Shown here in pieces: positions 47,297-56,229 of a DNA stretch of 64,000 nt (position 1 is its first letter; every line of letters begins with the position of its first letter). The translations under genes and the position numbers were made by a program. Origin of the DNA: Polaribacter sp. IC073. GTDB lineage: Bacteria > Bacteroidota > Bacteroidia > Flavobacteriales > Flavobacteriaceae. The stretch covers positions 186,001-250,000 of the forward strand of contig NZ_VORS01000006.1 in NCBI RefSeq assembly GCF_007997075.1, read 5' to 3'. A model generated the notes under the pieces. It was not told where the DNA came from. It did no database searches and worked only from the letters and a program-made list of their open reading frames with translations.

Positions 47297-48742
47297 ATGC
47301 ACAATCTTAAACAAAAAGCAATAAAAGGAGTAAGCTGGAGCTTTATTGATAATATTGCTAATTCAGGAATTACTTTTTTGGTTGGGATTGTATTAGCACG
47401 CCTACTTTCTCCTGAAGAATTTGGGATTTTAGGAATGATAGCCGTATTTATAGCGGTATCAAATTCTATTGTAGATAGTGGTTTTTCAAGTGCCTTAATA
47501 CGGAAAGTTGACATAAAAAACAGAGACTATAACACCGTGTTTTATTTTAACATGGTGTTAGGTGTTATCCTGTATATATTGCTATATTTTTCAGCACCAT
47601 TAATTAGTCGGTTTTTTAACGAGCCTATTTTAATTGCTGTAACTAGGGTAATGGGGCTTCTTTTAATAATAAATTCTTTTGGAATTGTACAACGTACATT
47701 ATTAATAAAAGAAGTAGATTTTAAAACACAAACTAAAGTTTCATTAATAGCTTCAATTTCAAGTGGTGTTATTGGTATAGGAATGGCTGTAGCTGGTTAT
47801 GGTGTTTGGAGTTTGGTAGCGCAACAAGTAATTCGCCAACTACTAAACTCAATTTTTTTATGGGTTTTTAATACATGGCGACCAGTTTTTGAATTTTCAA
47901 AAGCGAGCTTTAAAGAATTGTTTGGCTTTGGTTCTAAATTATTAGTTTCAGGTATAATTGATACTTTATACAGTAATATCTATTATGTTGTTATTGGTAA
48001 ATACTTCTCTGCAAATGAGTTAGGTTTGTTTACACGGGCAAAACAATTTAGTTTATTTATATCGGGTAATTTGACATCTATAGTGCAAAAGGTTAGTTAC
48101 CCATTACTGTGTAATATACAAAATGAAAGTAATGACGAATTATTAAAAAAGACATACCAGCGTATTATTAAAGCAACCATGCTGGTCACTTTTTCATGTA
48201 TGTTAGGATTGGCGGCAGTAGCAAAACCACTTATCTTACTATTAATAGGAGAAAAATGGTTGCCTTCAATTATTTTTTTACAAATATTATGTTTTGCAGC
48301 CATGTTATATCCCCTACATGCCATTAACTTAAACATGTTAATGGTAAAAGGGCGTTCTGATTTATTTTTAAAACTAGAAATTATAAAAAAAATTATAGGA
48401 ATAGCTCCTGTTGTAATTGGTATATTTTATGGAATTGAAATAATGTTAATTGGTAGTGTCATCGTATCTATTATAGCCTATTTTTTAAATAGTTTTTATT
48501 CCTCTAATTTAATTAATTATGCTGCTTTTGACCAAATTAAAGATGTTTTACCTACTTTTTTAGTTGCTCTAACTGTTTCATTTATAGTGTGGACTATAAC
48601 ATTATTAAAATATTCTAACGGAATTACCTTGAGCTTTCAGTTTTTAACTGGGGGGATTTTAAGTCTTAGTTTTTACGAACTATTAAAACTACCAGAGTAT
48701 ATCGAATTAAAACAAATTATTTTATCCTTTATAAAAAAATAA
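47297..48742 (+). CDS. Wzx-type polysaccharide flippase (MOP superfamily)
   Basis: 481 aa, about 12-14 transmembrane segments. It starts AIKGVSWSFIDNIANSGITFLVG, the WzxC/LPS-biosynthesis-protein N-terminus, with ARLLSPEEFGILGMIAVF. It should flip the undecaprenyl-linked repeat unit across the inner membrane. It lies 37 nt after rmlB. Confidence 0.92.
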   Translation: MHNLKQKAIKGVSWSFIDNIANSGITFLVGIVLARLLSPEEFGILGMIAVFIAVSNSIVDSGFSSALIRKVDIKNRDYNTVFYFNMVLGVILYILLYFSAPLISRFFNEPILIAVTRVMGLLLIINSFGIVQRTLLIKEVDFKTQTKVSLIASISSGVIGIGMAVAGYGVWSLVAQQVIRQLLNSIFLWVFNTWRPVFEFSKASFKELFGFGSKLLVSGIIDTLYSNIYYVVIGKYFSANELGLFTRAKQFSLFISGNLTSIVQKVSYPLLCNIQNESNDELLKKTYQRIIKATMLVTFSCMLGLAAVAKPLILLLIGEKWLPSIIFLQILCFAAMLYPLHAINLNMLMVKGRSDLFLKLEIIKKIIGIAPVVIGIFYGIEIMLIGSVIVSIIAYFLNSFYSSNLINYAAFDQIKDVLPTFLVALTVSFIVWTITLLKYSNGITLSFQFLTGGILSLSFYELLKLPEYIELKQIILSFIKK

Positions 48743-48747
48743 AAATT

Positions 48748-49830
48748 ATGGTTCCAGTTACAAAGCCCTTTTTACCCCCAAAAGAAGATTACGATTTATT
48801 GTTGCATGGTATTTGGAAACGACATTGGTTAACAAATATGGGACCTTTGGCAAGTGATTTAGAAATGAAACTAAAAGAACATCTAAATGTAAAACATTTA
48901 TTGTTTGTTACCAATGGTACTGTTGCATTGCAATTGGCTATAAAAGCATTGGGGTTAACAGGTGAAATAATAACAACACCGTTTACTTATGTTGCCACTA
49001 CAAGTAGTATTGTATGGGAAGGATGCGAACCTGTATTTGTAGATATTGACAAGCACTCCTTAAATATTGATCCTACAAAAATTGAAGCTGCCATTACGGA
49101 AAAAACAACAGCAATAGTAGCAACGCATGTATATGGAAACCCTTGTGATGTGGAAGCAATCCAAAAAATAGCAGATAAGCACAAGCTAAAAGTAATATAT
49201 GATGCAGCACACGCATTTGGGGTAAAGGTAAACGGAACGTCTATATTTAATTATGGAGATATCTCCACATGTAGCACACACGCAACTAAATTATACCATA
49301 CCTGCGAAGGTGGACTTGTAGTGACTAAAAATGCGGACACCCTAAAAACCTTAGCCTATATGCGTAATTTTGGACATAGTGGGCCTGAAAGTTTTCAAGG
49401 AATAGGTATTAATGGTAAAAACTCTGAATTTCATGCCGCAATGGGCTTGGCTAATTTACCTTGTATGGATGCTATTCATGCACAACGACAAAAATTATCG
49501 GAACGGTACACCTTAAAACTGAAAAACTTTAAAGCAGTACAACCTGTATGGCATAAAAAATCGGCATCTAATTATGCGTACTATCCAATAGTTTTTGAAA
49601 GTGAAGCGTTGTTATTAAAATGTATAGATGTATTAAAAGCAAATGAAATTTTTGGGAGACGTTATTTTTACCCATCATTGGCAACGAGCCTTCCATATAC
49701 TAAAAATGTGCCTTTAGAAAATACAGATAACATAGCGAAACGTATTTTTTGTTTGCCTTTGTATTACGATTTAACAATTGAAGAGGTAGATTTAATTTGT
49801 AGGTTATTATTGAGAACTCAAAATAATTAG
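48748..49830 (+). CDS. DegT/DnrJ/EryC1-family sugar aminotransferase (VioA-like)
   Basis: 360 aa. VTKPFLPPKEDYDLLLHGIW and WLTNMGPLASDLE at the N-terminus, NGTVALQLAIKALGL, TTPFTYVATTSSI, DAAHAFGV and the PLP lysine in THATKLYHTCEGG. The N-terminus resembles VioA-type enzymes that form dTDP-4-amino-4,6-dideoxyglucose from the RmlB product. No 3,4-ketoisomerase is nearby, which favours a 4-amino sugar (inference). Confidence 0.88.
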   Translation: MVPVTKPFLPPKEDYDLLLHGIWKRHWLTNMGPLASDLEMKLKEHLNVKHLLFVTNGTVALQLAIKALGLTGEIITTPFTYVATTSSIVWEGCEPVFVDIDKHSLNIDPTKIEAAITEKTTAIVATHVYGNPCDVEAIQKIADKHKLKVIYDAAHAFGVKVNGTSIFNYGDISTCSTHATKLYHTCEGGLVVTKNADTLKTLAYMRNFGHSGPESFQGIGINGKNSEFHAAMGLANLPCMDAIHAQRQKLSERYTLKLKNFKAVQPVWHKKSASNYAYYPIVFESEALLLKCIDVLKANEIFGRRYFYPSLATSLPYTKNVPLENTDNIAKRIFCLPLYYDLTIEEVDLICRLLLRTQNN

Positions 49831-49872
49831 AGAGATAAATTTTCATGTTGTAAATTAATTTAATAAGAACTT

Positions 49873-51255
49873 ATGAAATATACAGATGTTTGTCAATTAG
49901 AAGATTTAATGATTTTTTTAGAGGAGATAGATTCTTATTTTAAACCAAAATTATCTTCAAGAGTTAATTTAGATGAGTATGCTATTAAGCTTCTTTTGAA
50001 AGCTAATTTTTTAAATATTTATGAGAACACTAAACTAGTATCTTCAGTTATTTATTATTTAAATGAATCGAAGAGTGAAGCATATATACCTATTATTGCT
50101 ACTTTAAAAAATTATAGAGGTAAAGGTTATTTTTCTTATATGTTAGATGAATTGGATAAAATAATGATACTAAGGAAAATAACCTTTTTAAGGTTAGAAA
50201 CTTGGGAAGGGAATAAAGCATTGAATTTGTATTTAAAAAAATCATTTGTTATAGAAGAAAGAATACAAGATAGGTCTGATGGTAATTTTAGTATTAAATT
50301 AGTAAAGACTTATAATGATGTATCAGGTTTTAAATTTAGTCCAACACCATTAGATGTAAATGAAAGATTAAATAGCGAAGTAAATGTTTCAGTTTATATT
50401 AAAAGAGATGATTTGTTTCCAATTATAGGAGGAGGAAGTAAAGGCAGAAAACTTAAATATATTTTAAAAAAAGCGATTGAAGAGGGCTGTACATCAGTTG
50501 TTACAGCAGGAAGTTGTAGTTCCAATCATTTAAGAGCTACAGCCGTATTATGTGCTGAATTAGGATTGAAGCTAACAGCTTGCATACATGATGAAAAACC
50601 AGCTTATTTTGAAGGCAATATAAAATTAACAAAATTATATTCAAATAAAATTACTTTTTGTAAGATGGCAGAGATTAAGGAAGTTATGGATTTAGAAATG
50701 AATAAACTCATAGCTTTAGGAGAAAAACCTTTTTATATATGGGGTGGTGGACATTGTAATGAAGGAACGTATGCATATTATTTAGCAGTCAAGGAATTAA
50801 AAGAACAACTTAAAGGTGTAAAACCAGATTATATATTTATAGCTAGTGGTACTGGAGGTACCCAAGCAGGTATAGAATTGGGAGTACAAGATTTTTTGCC
50901 AGAATGTAAAGTTATTGGTGTTTCCATCGCAAGAGAATTTGTAAGAGGTGATGTAGAAGTTAAAAAAAGCATCAAAAGTTTTATAGATAGGTTTAATATA
51001 GGGTATGAGTCATCAAATATAATTTTTGATGATAGCTATCTTTGCGGGGGATATGGTAAAGTTAATGATGATTATATAGCATTTTTGAAATATTACAGCA
51101 AAAAATTCGGTTTAACACTGGATCCAACATATAGTGGTAAAGCATTTTACGCTATGATTGATTATATTAAAAAGAATAAAATAAAAGAAAAATCGAAAGT
51201 GGTTTTTTGGAATACGGGAGGAATTTTAAATATTTCTTCTTCAGTTAATTTTTAA
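49873..51255 (+). CDS. Fusion of GNAT acetyltransferase and PLP-dependent D-cysteine desulfhydrase/ACC deaminase-like enzyme
   Basis: 460 aa. Residues 1-150 are a GNAT domain: the acetyl-CoA loop is IIATLKNYRGKGYFSYMLDE (RGKGYF) with a following LRLETWEGNKALNLYLKKSF strand-helix. Residues 155-460 belong to the beta-family (tryptophan synthase-like) PLP enzymes: YIKRDDLFPIIGGGSKGRKL (PLP Lys), TAGSCSSNHLRATAVLCAEL and the phosphate loop IASGTGGTQAGIELG. The second half may make, racemise or deaminate a small amino acid, and the first may acetylate it. A fusion of this kind is unusual. It lies 42 nt after the aminotransferase and 10 nt before the ATP-grasp gene. Confidence 0.85.
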   Translation: MKYTDVCQLEDLMIFLEEIDSYFKPKLSSRVNLDEYAIKLLLKANFLNIYENTKLVSSVIYYLNESKSEAYIPIIATLKNYRGKGYFSYMLDELDKIMILRKITFLRLETWEGNKALNLYLKKSFVIEERIQDRSDGNFSIKLVKTYNDVSGFKFSPTPLDVNERLNSEVNVSVYIKRDDLFPIIGGGSKGRKLKYILKKAIEEGCTSVVTAGSCSSNHLRATAVLCAELGLKLTACIHDEKPAYFEGNIKLTKLYSNKITFCKMAEIKEVMDLEMNKLIALGEKPFYIWGGGHCNEGTYAYYLAVKELKEQLKGVKPDYIFIASGTGGTQAGIELGVQDFLPECKVIGVSIAREFVRGDVEVKKSIKSFIDRFNIGYESSNIIFDDSYLCGGYGKVNDDYIAFLKYYSKKFGLTLDPTYSGKAFYAMIDYIKKNKIKEKSKVVFWNTGGILNISSSVNF

Positions 51256-51265
51256 ATTAAAAATT

Positions 51266-52270
51266 ATGAATTTATTAATTACATCAACAGGTAGAAGAGG
51301 CTATATGGTAGATTATTTTAAATCTGCTATTGGTAATAAAGGAAAAGTTTTTGCAGCTAACAGTGAATATACATTAGCGCTTAATAAGGCAGATGAATTT
51401 ATTATTACACCAAATATTTTTAATGCAAGTTATATTGACTTTTTATTAGATTATTGTCGAGAAAAAAAGATAAATGCCATTATTAGTTTGTTTGATATTG
51501 ATCTGCCTGTATTATCAAAAAATAAAAAAATATTTAAGGATAATGGTATTGTTTTGTTAATATCTGATGTCGAATTTACAACTTTGTGCAATGATAAGTG
51601 GCTGACATATAATTTTCTTTTAAATAATAATTTTAAAACGGCAAAATCTTATATTTCCCTTGAAGATTTTCATAATGATTTTAAATGTAATAAGATAGAA
51701 TTTCCTGTTTTTTTAAAACCTCGTTGGGGAATGGGATCTATAGGAGTTTTTGAAGCTCAAAATGAGGAGGAACTAAATGTTTTTTATAAGAAAGTAAAAA
51801 AGGAAATTCTAAACTCATATTTAAAATATGAGTCAAATTATGATATTGAGCATGCAATAATTATTCAAGAGAAAATAAAAGGACAAGAGCATGGTTTAGA
51901 TATTTTGAATGATTTAAATGGTAATTATATCTGTTCTGTTCCTAAAATAAAAATAGCAATGAGAGCTGGAGAAACAGATATTGCAGAAACAATAATAAAT
52001 GATAAACTTGAAAAATTAGCAAAAATGCTAGCAGATAAAACGAAACATCTTTTAAATTTAGATGTGGATTGTTTTATTGAGGGAAATACTATTTCAATTT
52101 TAGAAATGAACGCAAGATTTGGAGGACAATATCCATTCTCTCATATTTCTGGAGTTAACTTCCCTAAAGTTATTATTAATTTATTAGAGGGGAAATCAAT
52201 AAATAAGGAGGATATTACTTTTCAGCCAACAGTCGCTTTTAAAGAGTTATACATTAGAAAAAAAAAATAG
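51266..52270 (+). CDS. ATP-grasp ligase (carboxylate-amine ligase-like)
   Basis: 334 aa. N-terminal Rossmann-like part (LLITSTGRRGYMVDYFKSAI), then VFLKPRWGMGSIGVFEA (ATP-grasp loop), IIQEKIKGQEHGLDIL and metal site VDCFIEGNTISILEMNARFGGQYPFSH. These enzymes link a carboxylate to an amine with ATP. With the sugar aminotransferase and GNAT/PLP fusion next to it, joining an amino acid to an amino sugar is the best guess. Confidence 0.88.
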   Translation: MNLLITSTGRRGYMVDYFKSAIGNKGKVFAANSEYTLALNKADEFIITPNIFNASYIDFLLDYCREKKINAIISLFDIDLPVLSKNKKIFKDNGIVLLISDVEFTTLCNDKWLTYNFLLNNNFKTAKSYISLEDFHNDFKCNKIEFPVFLKPRWGMGSIGVFEAQNEEELNVFYKKVKKEILNSYLKYESNYDIEHAIIIQEKIKGQEHGLDILNDLNGNYICSVPKIKIAMRAGETDIAETIINDKLEKLAKMLADKTKHLLNLDVDCFIEGNTISILEMNARFGGQYPFSHISGVNFPKVIINLLEGKSINKEDITFQPTVAFKELYIRKKK

Positions 52271-52305
52271 TAATAATATAAAAATATAAAACAATTTTTA
52301 ATACT

Positions 52306-53160
52306 ATGAATAATCCAGTTTTGGTTTCTATCTGTAGTATGGCATACAATCATGAAAAATATATAGTTGAATGTTTAGAAGGTTTTTTAATACAAAAAAC
52401 AAACTTTAAATTTGAAATATTAATTCATGATGATGCCTCAACAGATGATACTGCAAAAATTATAAGGGACTATGAAAAAAAGTATCCAGATATTATAAAA
52501 CCCATTTATCAAACAGAAAATCAATATTCTAAAGGTATAAAACCCACAACTAACTTTTTGTATCCTAAAGCAAAAGGCAAATATATTGCATTTTGTGAAG
52601 GTGACGACTATTGGACAGACCCATACAAATTACAAAAACAAGTAGATTTTTTGGAGGCGAATGAGGATTATGTAATTACGTATGGAGATATGGAAGCCTT
52701 TGATGAAAAGGGTGTGTTGGGTAATATTATTGGTGGTGCTAAAAAAGATTTAAGCAAATCAGATTTAATGCAATGTACGCCTGTCAATACATTAACAGCT
52801 TGTTTTAGAAATGTAATTAGAGAATTTCCTTCAGAAATGAGCTGCGCAAGAATAGGAGATTTATTTTTATGGTCACTTTTAGGCGCTTATGGGAAAGGCA
52901 AGTACCTTAAACCTATTAAACCATCTAGGTATAGGGTACATGATGGAGGAGTTTTTTCTAAACAGTCAAAAGAGAGAAAAAATGAGATGTGGGTGATTAC
53001 AAGTGGTGCATTATTAGCATATTATAGCCGTATTGGAAATGAAGAAATGAAGAAATTTTTTCTTCGAAAAAATTTGGTAGCTTCCCTTGGTTTGTTTGGG
53101 GTAGTTCCCTTTATAAAGTATGTATTTGTGAAATTTTTTAAACTTTATATAAAAAAATGA
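52306..53160 (+). CDS. Glycosyltransferase family 2
   Basis: 284 aa. VSICSMAYNHEKYIVECLEG, ILIHDDASTDDTAKII and FCEGDDYWTDPYKLQKQ (DxD-type). GT-A fold, inverting; it ends in a basic segment that may touch the membrane. It overlaps the next gene by 4 nt. Confidence 0.93.
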   Translation: MNNPVLVSICSMAYNHEKYIVECLEGFLIQKTNFKFEILIHDDASTDDTAKIIRDYEKKYPDIIKPIYQTENQYSKGIKPTTNFLYPKAKGKYIAFCEGDDYWTDPYKLQKQVDFLEANEDYVITYGDMEAFDEKGVLGNIIGGAKKDLSKSDLMQCTPVNTLTACFRNVIREFPSEMSCARIGDLFLWSLLGAYGKGKYLKPIKPSRYRVHDGGVFSKQSKERKNEMWVITSGALLAYYSRIGNEEMKKFFLRKNLVASLGLFGVVPFIKYVFVKFFKLYIKK

Positions 53161-54038
53161 TAGGCATCATACTCCTCAACTACAATTCATACCAAGACAC
53201 AATAAATCTTGTAGCTGAACTGCAGCTGCAAACTCTAGCTAAAGAGTTACAAATTATTATAGTAGATAACGCATCACCTAATAATTCGTATGAGCAACTA
53301 AAACCCTTAGAAAAACAATATCAAAATGTAGTTGTATTGCAGACAGGAGCAAATTTAGGCTATGCTAAAGGAAATAATTTTGGATTGGATTATTTAGACA
53401 AACATATTAAACCAACGTATGTTGCTATTTTAAATAATGATATTATTTTACCCTATAATTGTTTTGAAAAGTTAGTAGAAAAATATACTATTTTAGACAA
53501 ACCTGCTATTATAGCACCAAAACAATTAGATGTTAATAATAGGGAATTTTTACCTTATAAAATAAATACCTTTTTAGATGATTGCTTAAACCTCTTTTAT
53601 ATATTTAAATTATTTCATAAACGAAATGCCCTTCCATACACCGATACTTCTGGGCAAAGAGCCATGAAAGTAGAAATGATTCCAGGTAGTTTTATGTTTG
53701 CTTCTTTTGAACGTTTTAAGAAAATGGGCTTTTTTTACCCAAATACCTTTTTATTTGTGGAAGAGCGTTTTATAGCTGTAAAGGCAGCAGAATTGGGTTT
53801 CAATAATTATATACTGTTAGATGAAACGTATGTTCATGCACATTCAAAAACCATTAATACGGTATTTAATCCAGTTAAAAAGTTCCAGTTATTGTATGTC
53901 GGTTGGTTAGAATTTACTAAGGTTTGCAGAACTCACGGTAATTTAAAAAGCGTTATACTTAAACCTTTAATGCAATTATCATTATTAGAGATGCAAATAG
54001 TTTACAGAATTAAAAAAATATGTCAAGCTAAGAAATGA
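53157..54038 (+). CDS. Glycosyltransferase family 2 (rhamnosyltransferase-like)
   Basis: 293 aa. IGIILLNYNSYQDTINLVAEL, IIVDNASPNNSYEQL, GYAKGNNFGLDYL and AILNNDIILPYNCFEKL. The GT2 subgroup includes dTDP-rhamnosyl transferases, which suits the rmlABCD genes, but the sugar is not proven. It overlaps the polymerase gene by 4 nt. Confidence 0.92.
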   Translation: MIGIILLNYNSYQDTINLVAELQLQTLAKELQIIIVDNASPNNSYEQLKPLEKQYQNVVVLQTGANLGYAKGNNFGLDYLDKHIKPTYVAILNNDIILPYNCFEKLVEKYTILDKPAIIAPKQLDVNNREFLPYKINTFLDDCLNLFYIFKLFHKRNALPYTDTSGQRAMKVEMIPGSFMFASFERFKKMGFFYPNTFLFVEERFIAVKAAELGFNNYILLDETYVHAHSKTINTVFNPVKKFQLLYVGWLEFTKVCRTHGNLKSVILKPLMQLSLLEMQIVYRIKKICQAKK

Positions 54039-55234
54039 TTGCCAAAAACTATCCAATATTATTTGTCGTTATTATCCTCGTTTCAACAGCTATTGCACCG
54101 AGCTTTGCTTTAGGAGAAGGAAATCGGAACCTATTGTTGATTGGAGTCATGTCAATTTCTCCAATTATAGTAATAATGTATGAAAAGTTAGATAATGACG
54201 ATTTTTTATTACTGATGTTTATGGCAAGTATCATCCTATTTCCACTTGTCTTTCATCCAGAGAGTATGCGATGGTCTACAATATTGTATTCTTGTATGTT
54301 TTGTTTAACATTTATAGCTTATAAGAGATTATTATATGATAGCAATTTTACAGTTTCTGATTTCCAGAAGTTATTAAAGTTTTTAATCTTTGCTTATTTT
54401 TTTGTGTTAGTAATACAACAATTTTGTGTCTTAACAGGGTTACCTATTTTTAATATAAGTAATTACGACCCAAAAACTCCTTGGAAATTAAATGCATTGG
54501 CGGCAGAACCATCTCACAGTGCACGAATTTTACCTTTATTAATGTATTGCTATTTAGTTGCAGTTGAAATACGCTCAGGTCAGAAATACAATTTGAAAAA
54601 TGGAATTAAAAAGGATAAGTGGGTCTGGGGAGCTTTTGTTTGGTCTATGATCACTATGGGAAGTGGTGCGGCATTTTTGTTTCTAGGTCTTTTTTTTTTA
54701 AAAATCATTAAATTTCGAAATTTAATACCAGTTATAGGATTTATGGTTGCTTTACTTGTAGTAAGTTCTTTTCTAGAAATAAAAGCTCTGGATCGTACTT
54801 ATAAAACAATAGAGGCTACTTTAACATTTAATGATGCTGCCATTTTAAAAGCAGACCACAGTGCTGCAATGAGAATAGTTCCATTTATGATTTTATCAAA
54901 GATGGTAGGTATTAGTTCTATGAATGATTGGTTTGGTAACGGAATAGATTTCACATCAACTATTCTTAGTAATAGAATTCCAGGCGTACCTAAAGGAGCT
55001 ACAGGAGGAGGAAGCTTACAAATTTGGTTGGAGTATGGAATAATATCATTTAGTCTTTTTATTTTTTTTAGTTTAATTACTTCAATAAGAAAAGAAAAGT
55101 TTATTGGGTTTTTATTTTGGTGTCTTCTTGTTTTAATTGTAGGAGTTAACAATCAAATAGTTTGGTTATTTCTTCTGTTATTTATAACAAATGAATACTT
55201 TAAAAATACAATTAATAAAAAAAATATTTTGTAA
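54035..55234 (+). CDS. O-antigen polymerase-like membrane protein (Wzy type)
   Basis: 399 aa, about 10-11 hydrophobic segments, and a large loop holding AEPSHSARILPLLM and later GNGIDFTSTILSNRIPG. This pattern, with the neighbours, fits a Wzy polymerase; sequence conservation is low in this class. An O-antigen ligase-like role is the alternative. Confidence 0.78.
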   Translation: MIAKNYPILFVVIILVSTAIAPSFALGEGNRNLLLIGVMSISPIIVIMYEKLDNDDFLLLMFMASIILFPLVFHPESMRWSTILYSCMFCLTFIAYKRLLYDSNFTVSDFQKLLKFLIFAYFFVLVIQQFCVLTGLPIFNISNYDPKTPWKLNALAAEPSHSARILPLLMYCYLVAVEIRSGQKYNLKNGIKKDKWVWGAFVWSMITMGSGAAFLFLGLFFLKIIKFRNLIPVIGFMVALLVVSSFLEIKALDRTYKTIEATLTFNDAAILKADHSAAMRIVPFMILSKMVGISSMNDWFGNGIDFTSTILSNRIPGVPKGATGGGSLQIWLEYGIISFSLFIFFSLITSIRKEKFIGFLFWCLLVLIVGVNNQIVWLFLLLFITNEYFKNTINKKNIL

Positions 55235-55448
55235 AAATATGTCATATAACTCATGGCAGGGTTAATTCTGATGGTGAAAATGGAATTACTAGAACGGTAT
55301 ACAATTTTAATTGAATATTTAATTGTTTATTTAATTAATGCAAAAGCGAAATTCCTACTAGGAAAATAGAATTTCACCAAAGAAAGATAATTTACAATTA
55401 CAAACTAACGCTTAGATTAAATATATAATTATTAACAAATAAAAAAAC
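55235..55448. other. Spacer in the polysaccharide operon
   Basis: 214 bp, no gene. A weak inverted pair GAAATTC (55348) / GAATTTC (55369) is present. Nothing else is clear. Confidence 0.4.
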
Positions 55449-56228
55449 ATGAATGCAATACCTAAAATTATTCACTATTGTTGGTTTGGTCCAAAACCAA
55501 TTCCTGAATTGGAATTGAAGTGTATAGAATCATGGAAAAAATACCTTCCAGATTATCAACTAATGTTTTGGGATGAAAAAACCTTTGATGTTAATTCTCA
55601 CATATTTTCTATGCAAGCATACGAAACTAAACATTATGCCTTTGTGAGTGATTTTGTAAGAGCTTTTGCCTTAAAGAAATATGGCGGTGTTTATTTAGAT
55701 ACAGATTTAGAAGTACTTTCTAATTTTTCTTCAATTTTAGAAGGGAAGGAAGTGGTTTTAGGTTTTGAAAATAAAACATTTGTAGGTACAGCATTTATGG
55801 CTTCAGTAAAAGATCATTTTATTTTTAATCAATTTTATCTTTACTATACAAACTTATCTTTTGTAAATTCTGATGGAGGAGTGGAAATAGTTGCTAACCC
55901 TTCAATATTGGCTGGGATATTAAAAGAAATTAAAATAGAATTGAATGGTCAAGATCAATTTATTAATGGTATCCATATAATGAAAAGAGAGCTATTTTTT
56001 CCAAAGAAAATTTCTAAAGGTAATTTTAGAGTTACTGATGAAACACTAACTATCCATCATTTTGAAGGAAGTTGGTTAACTGAAAGACAAAAACGTAGAG
56101 GTGTAAATATTTTTTGGATTGAAGTGTGTAGACCAATATTGAAAAAATGTAAATCATTGGCAGGGATTGTGTTAGGTGGAAATAAGACGAAAGAGATAGA
56201 AATGAAAATTAGAAATTGGTTGAAGTAA
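55449..56228 (+). CDS. Glycosyltransferase, GT32-type (capsular polysaccharide synthesis)
   Basis: 259 aa. IPKIIHYCWFGPKPIPELEL, YAFVSDFVRAFALKKYGGVY and LDTDLEV (DxD) are the OCH1/GT32 hallmarks. It is a retaining transferase in the cytosol. The next gene starts one base after its stop. Confidence 0.92.
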   Translation: MNAIPKIIHYCWFGPKPIPELELKCIESWKKYLPDYQLMFWDEKTFDVNSHIFSMQAYETKHYAFVSDFVRAFALKKYGGVYLDTDLEVLSNFSSILEGKEVVLGFENKTFVGTAFMASVKDHFIFNQFYLYYTNLSFVNSDGGVEIVANPSILAGILKEIKIELNGQDQFINGIHIMKRELFFPKKISKGNFRVTDETLTIHHFEGSWLTERQKRRGVNIFWIEVCRPILKKCKSLAGIVLGGNKTKEIEMKIRNWLK

Positions 56229-56229
56229 T

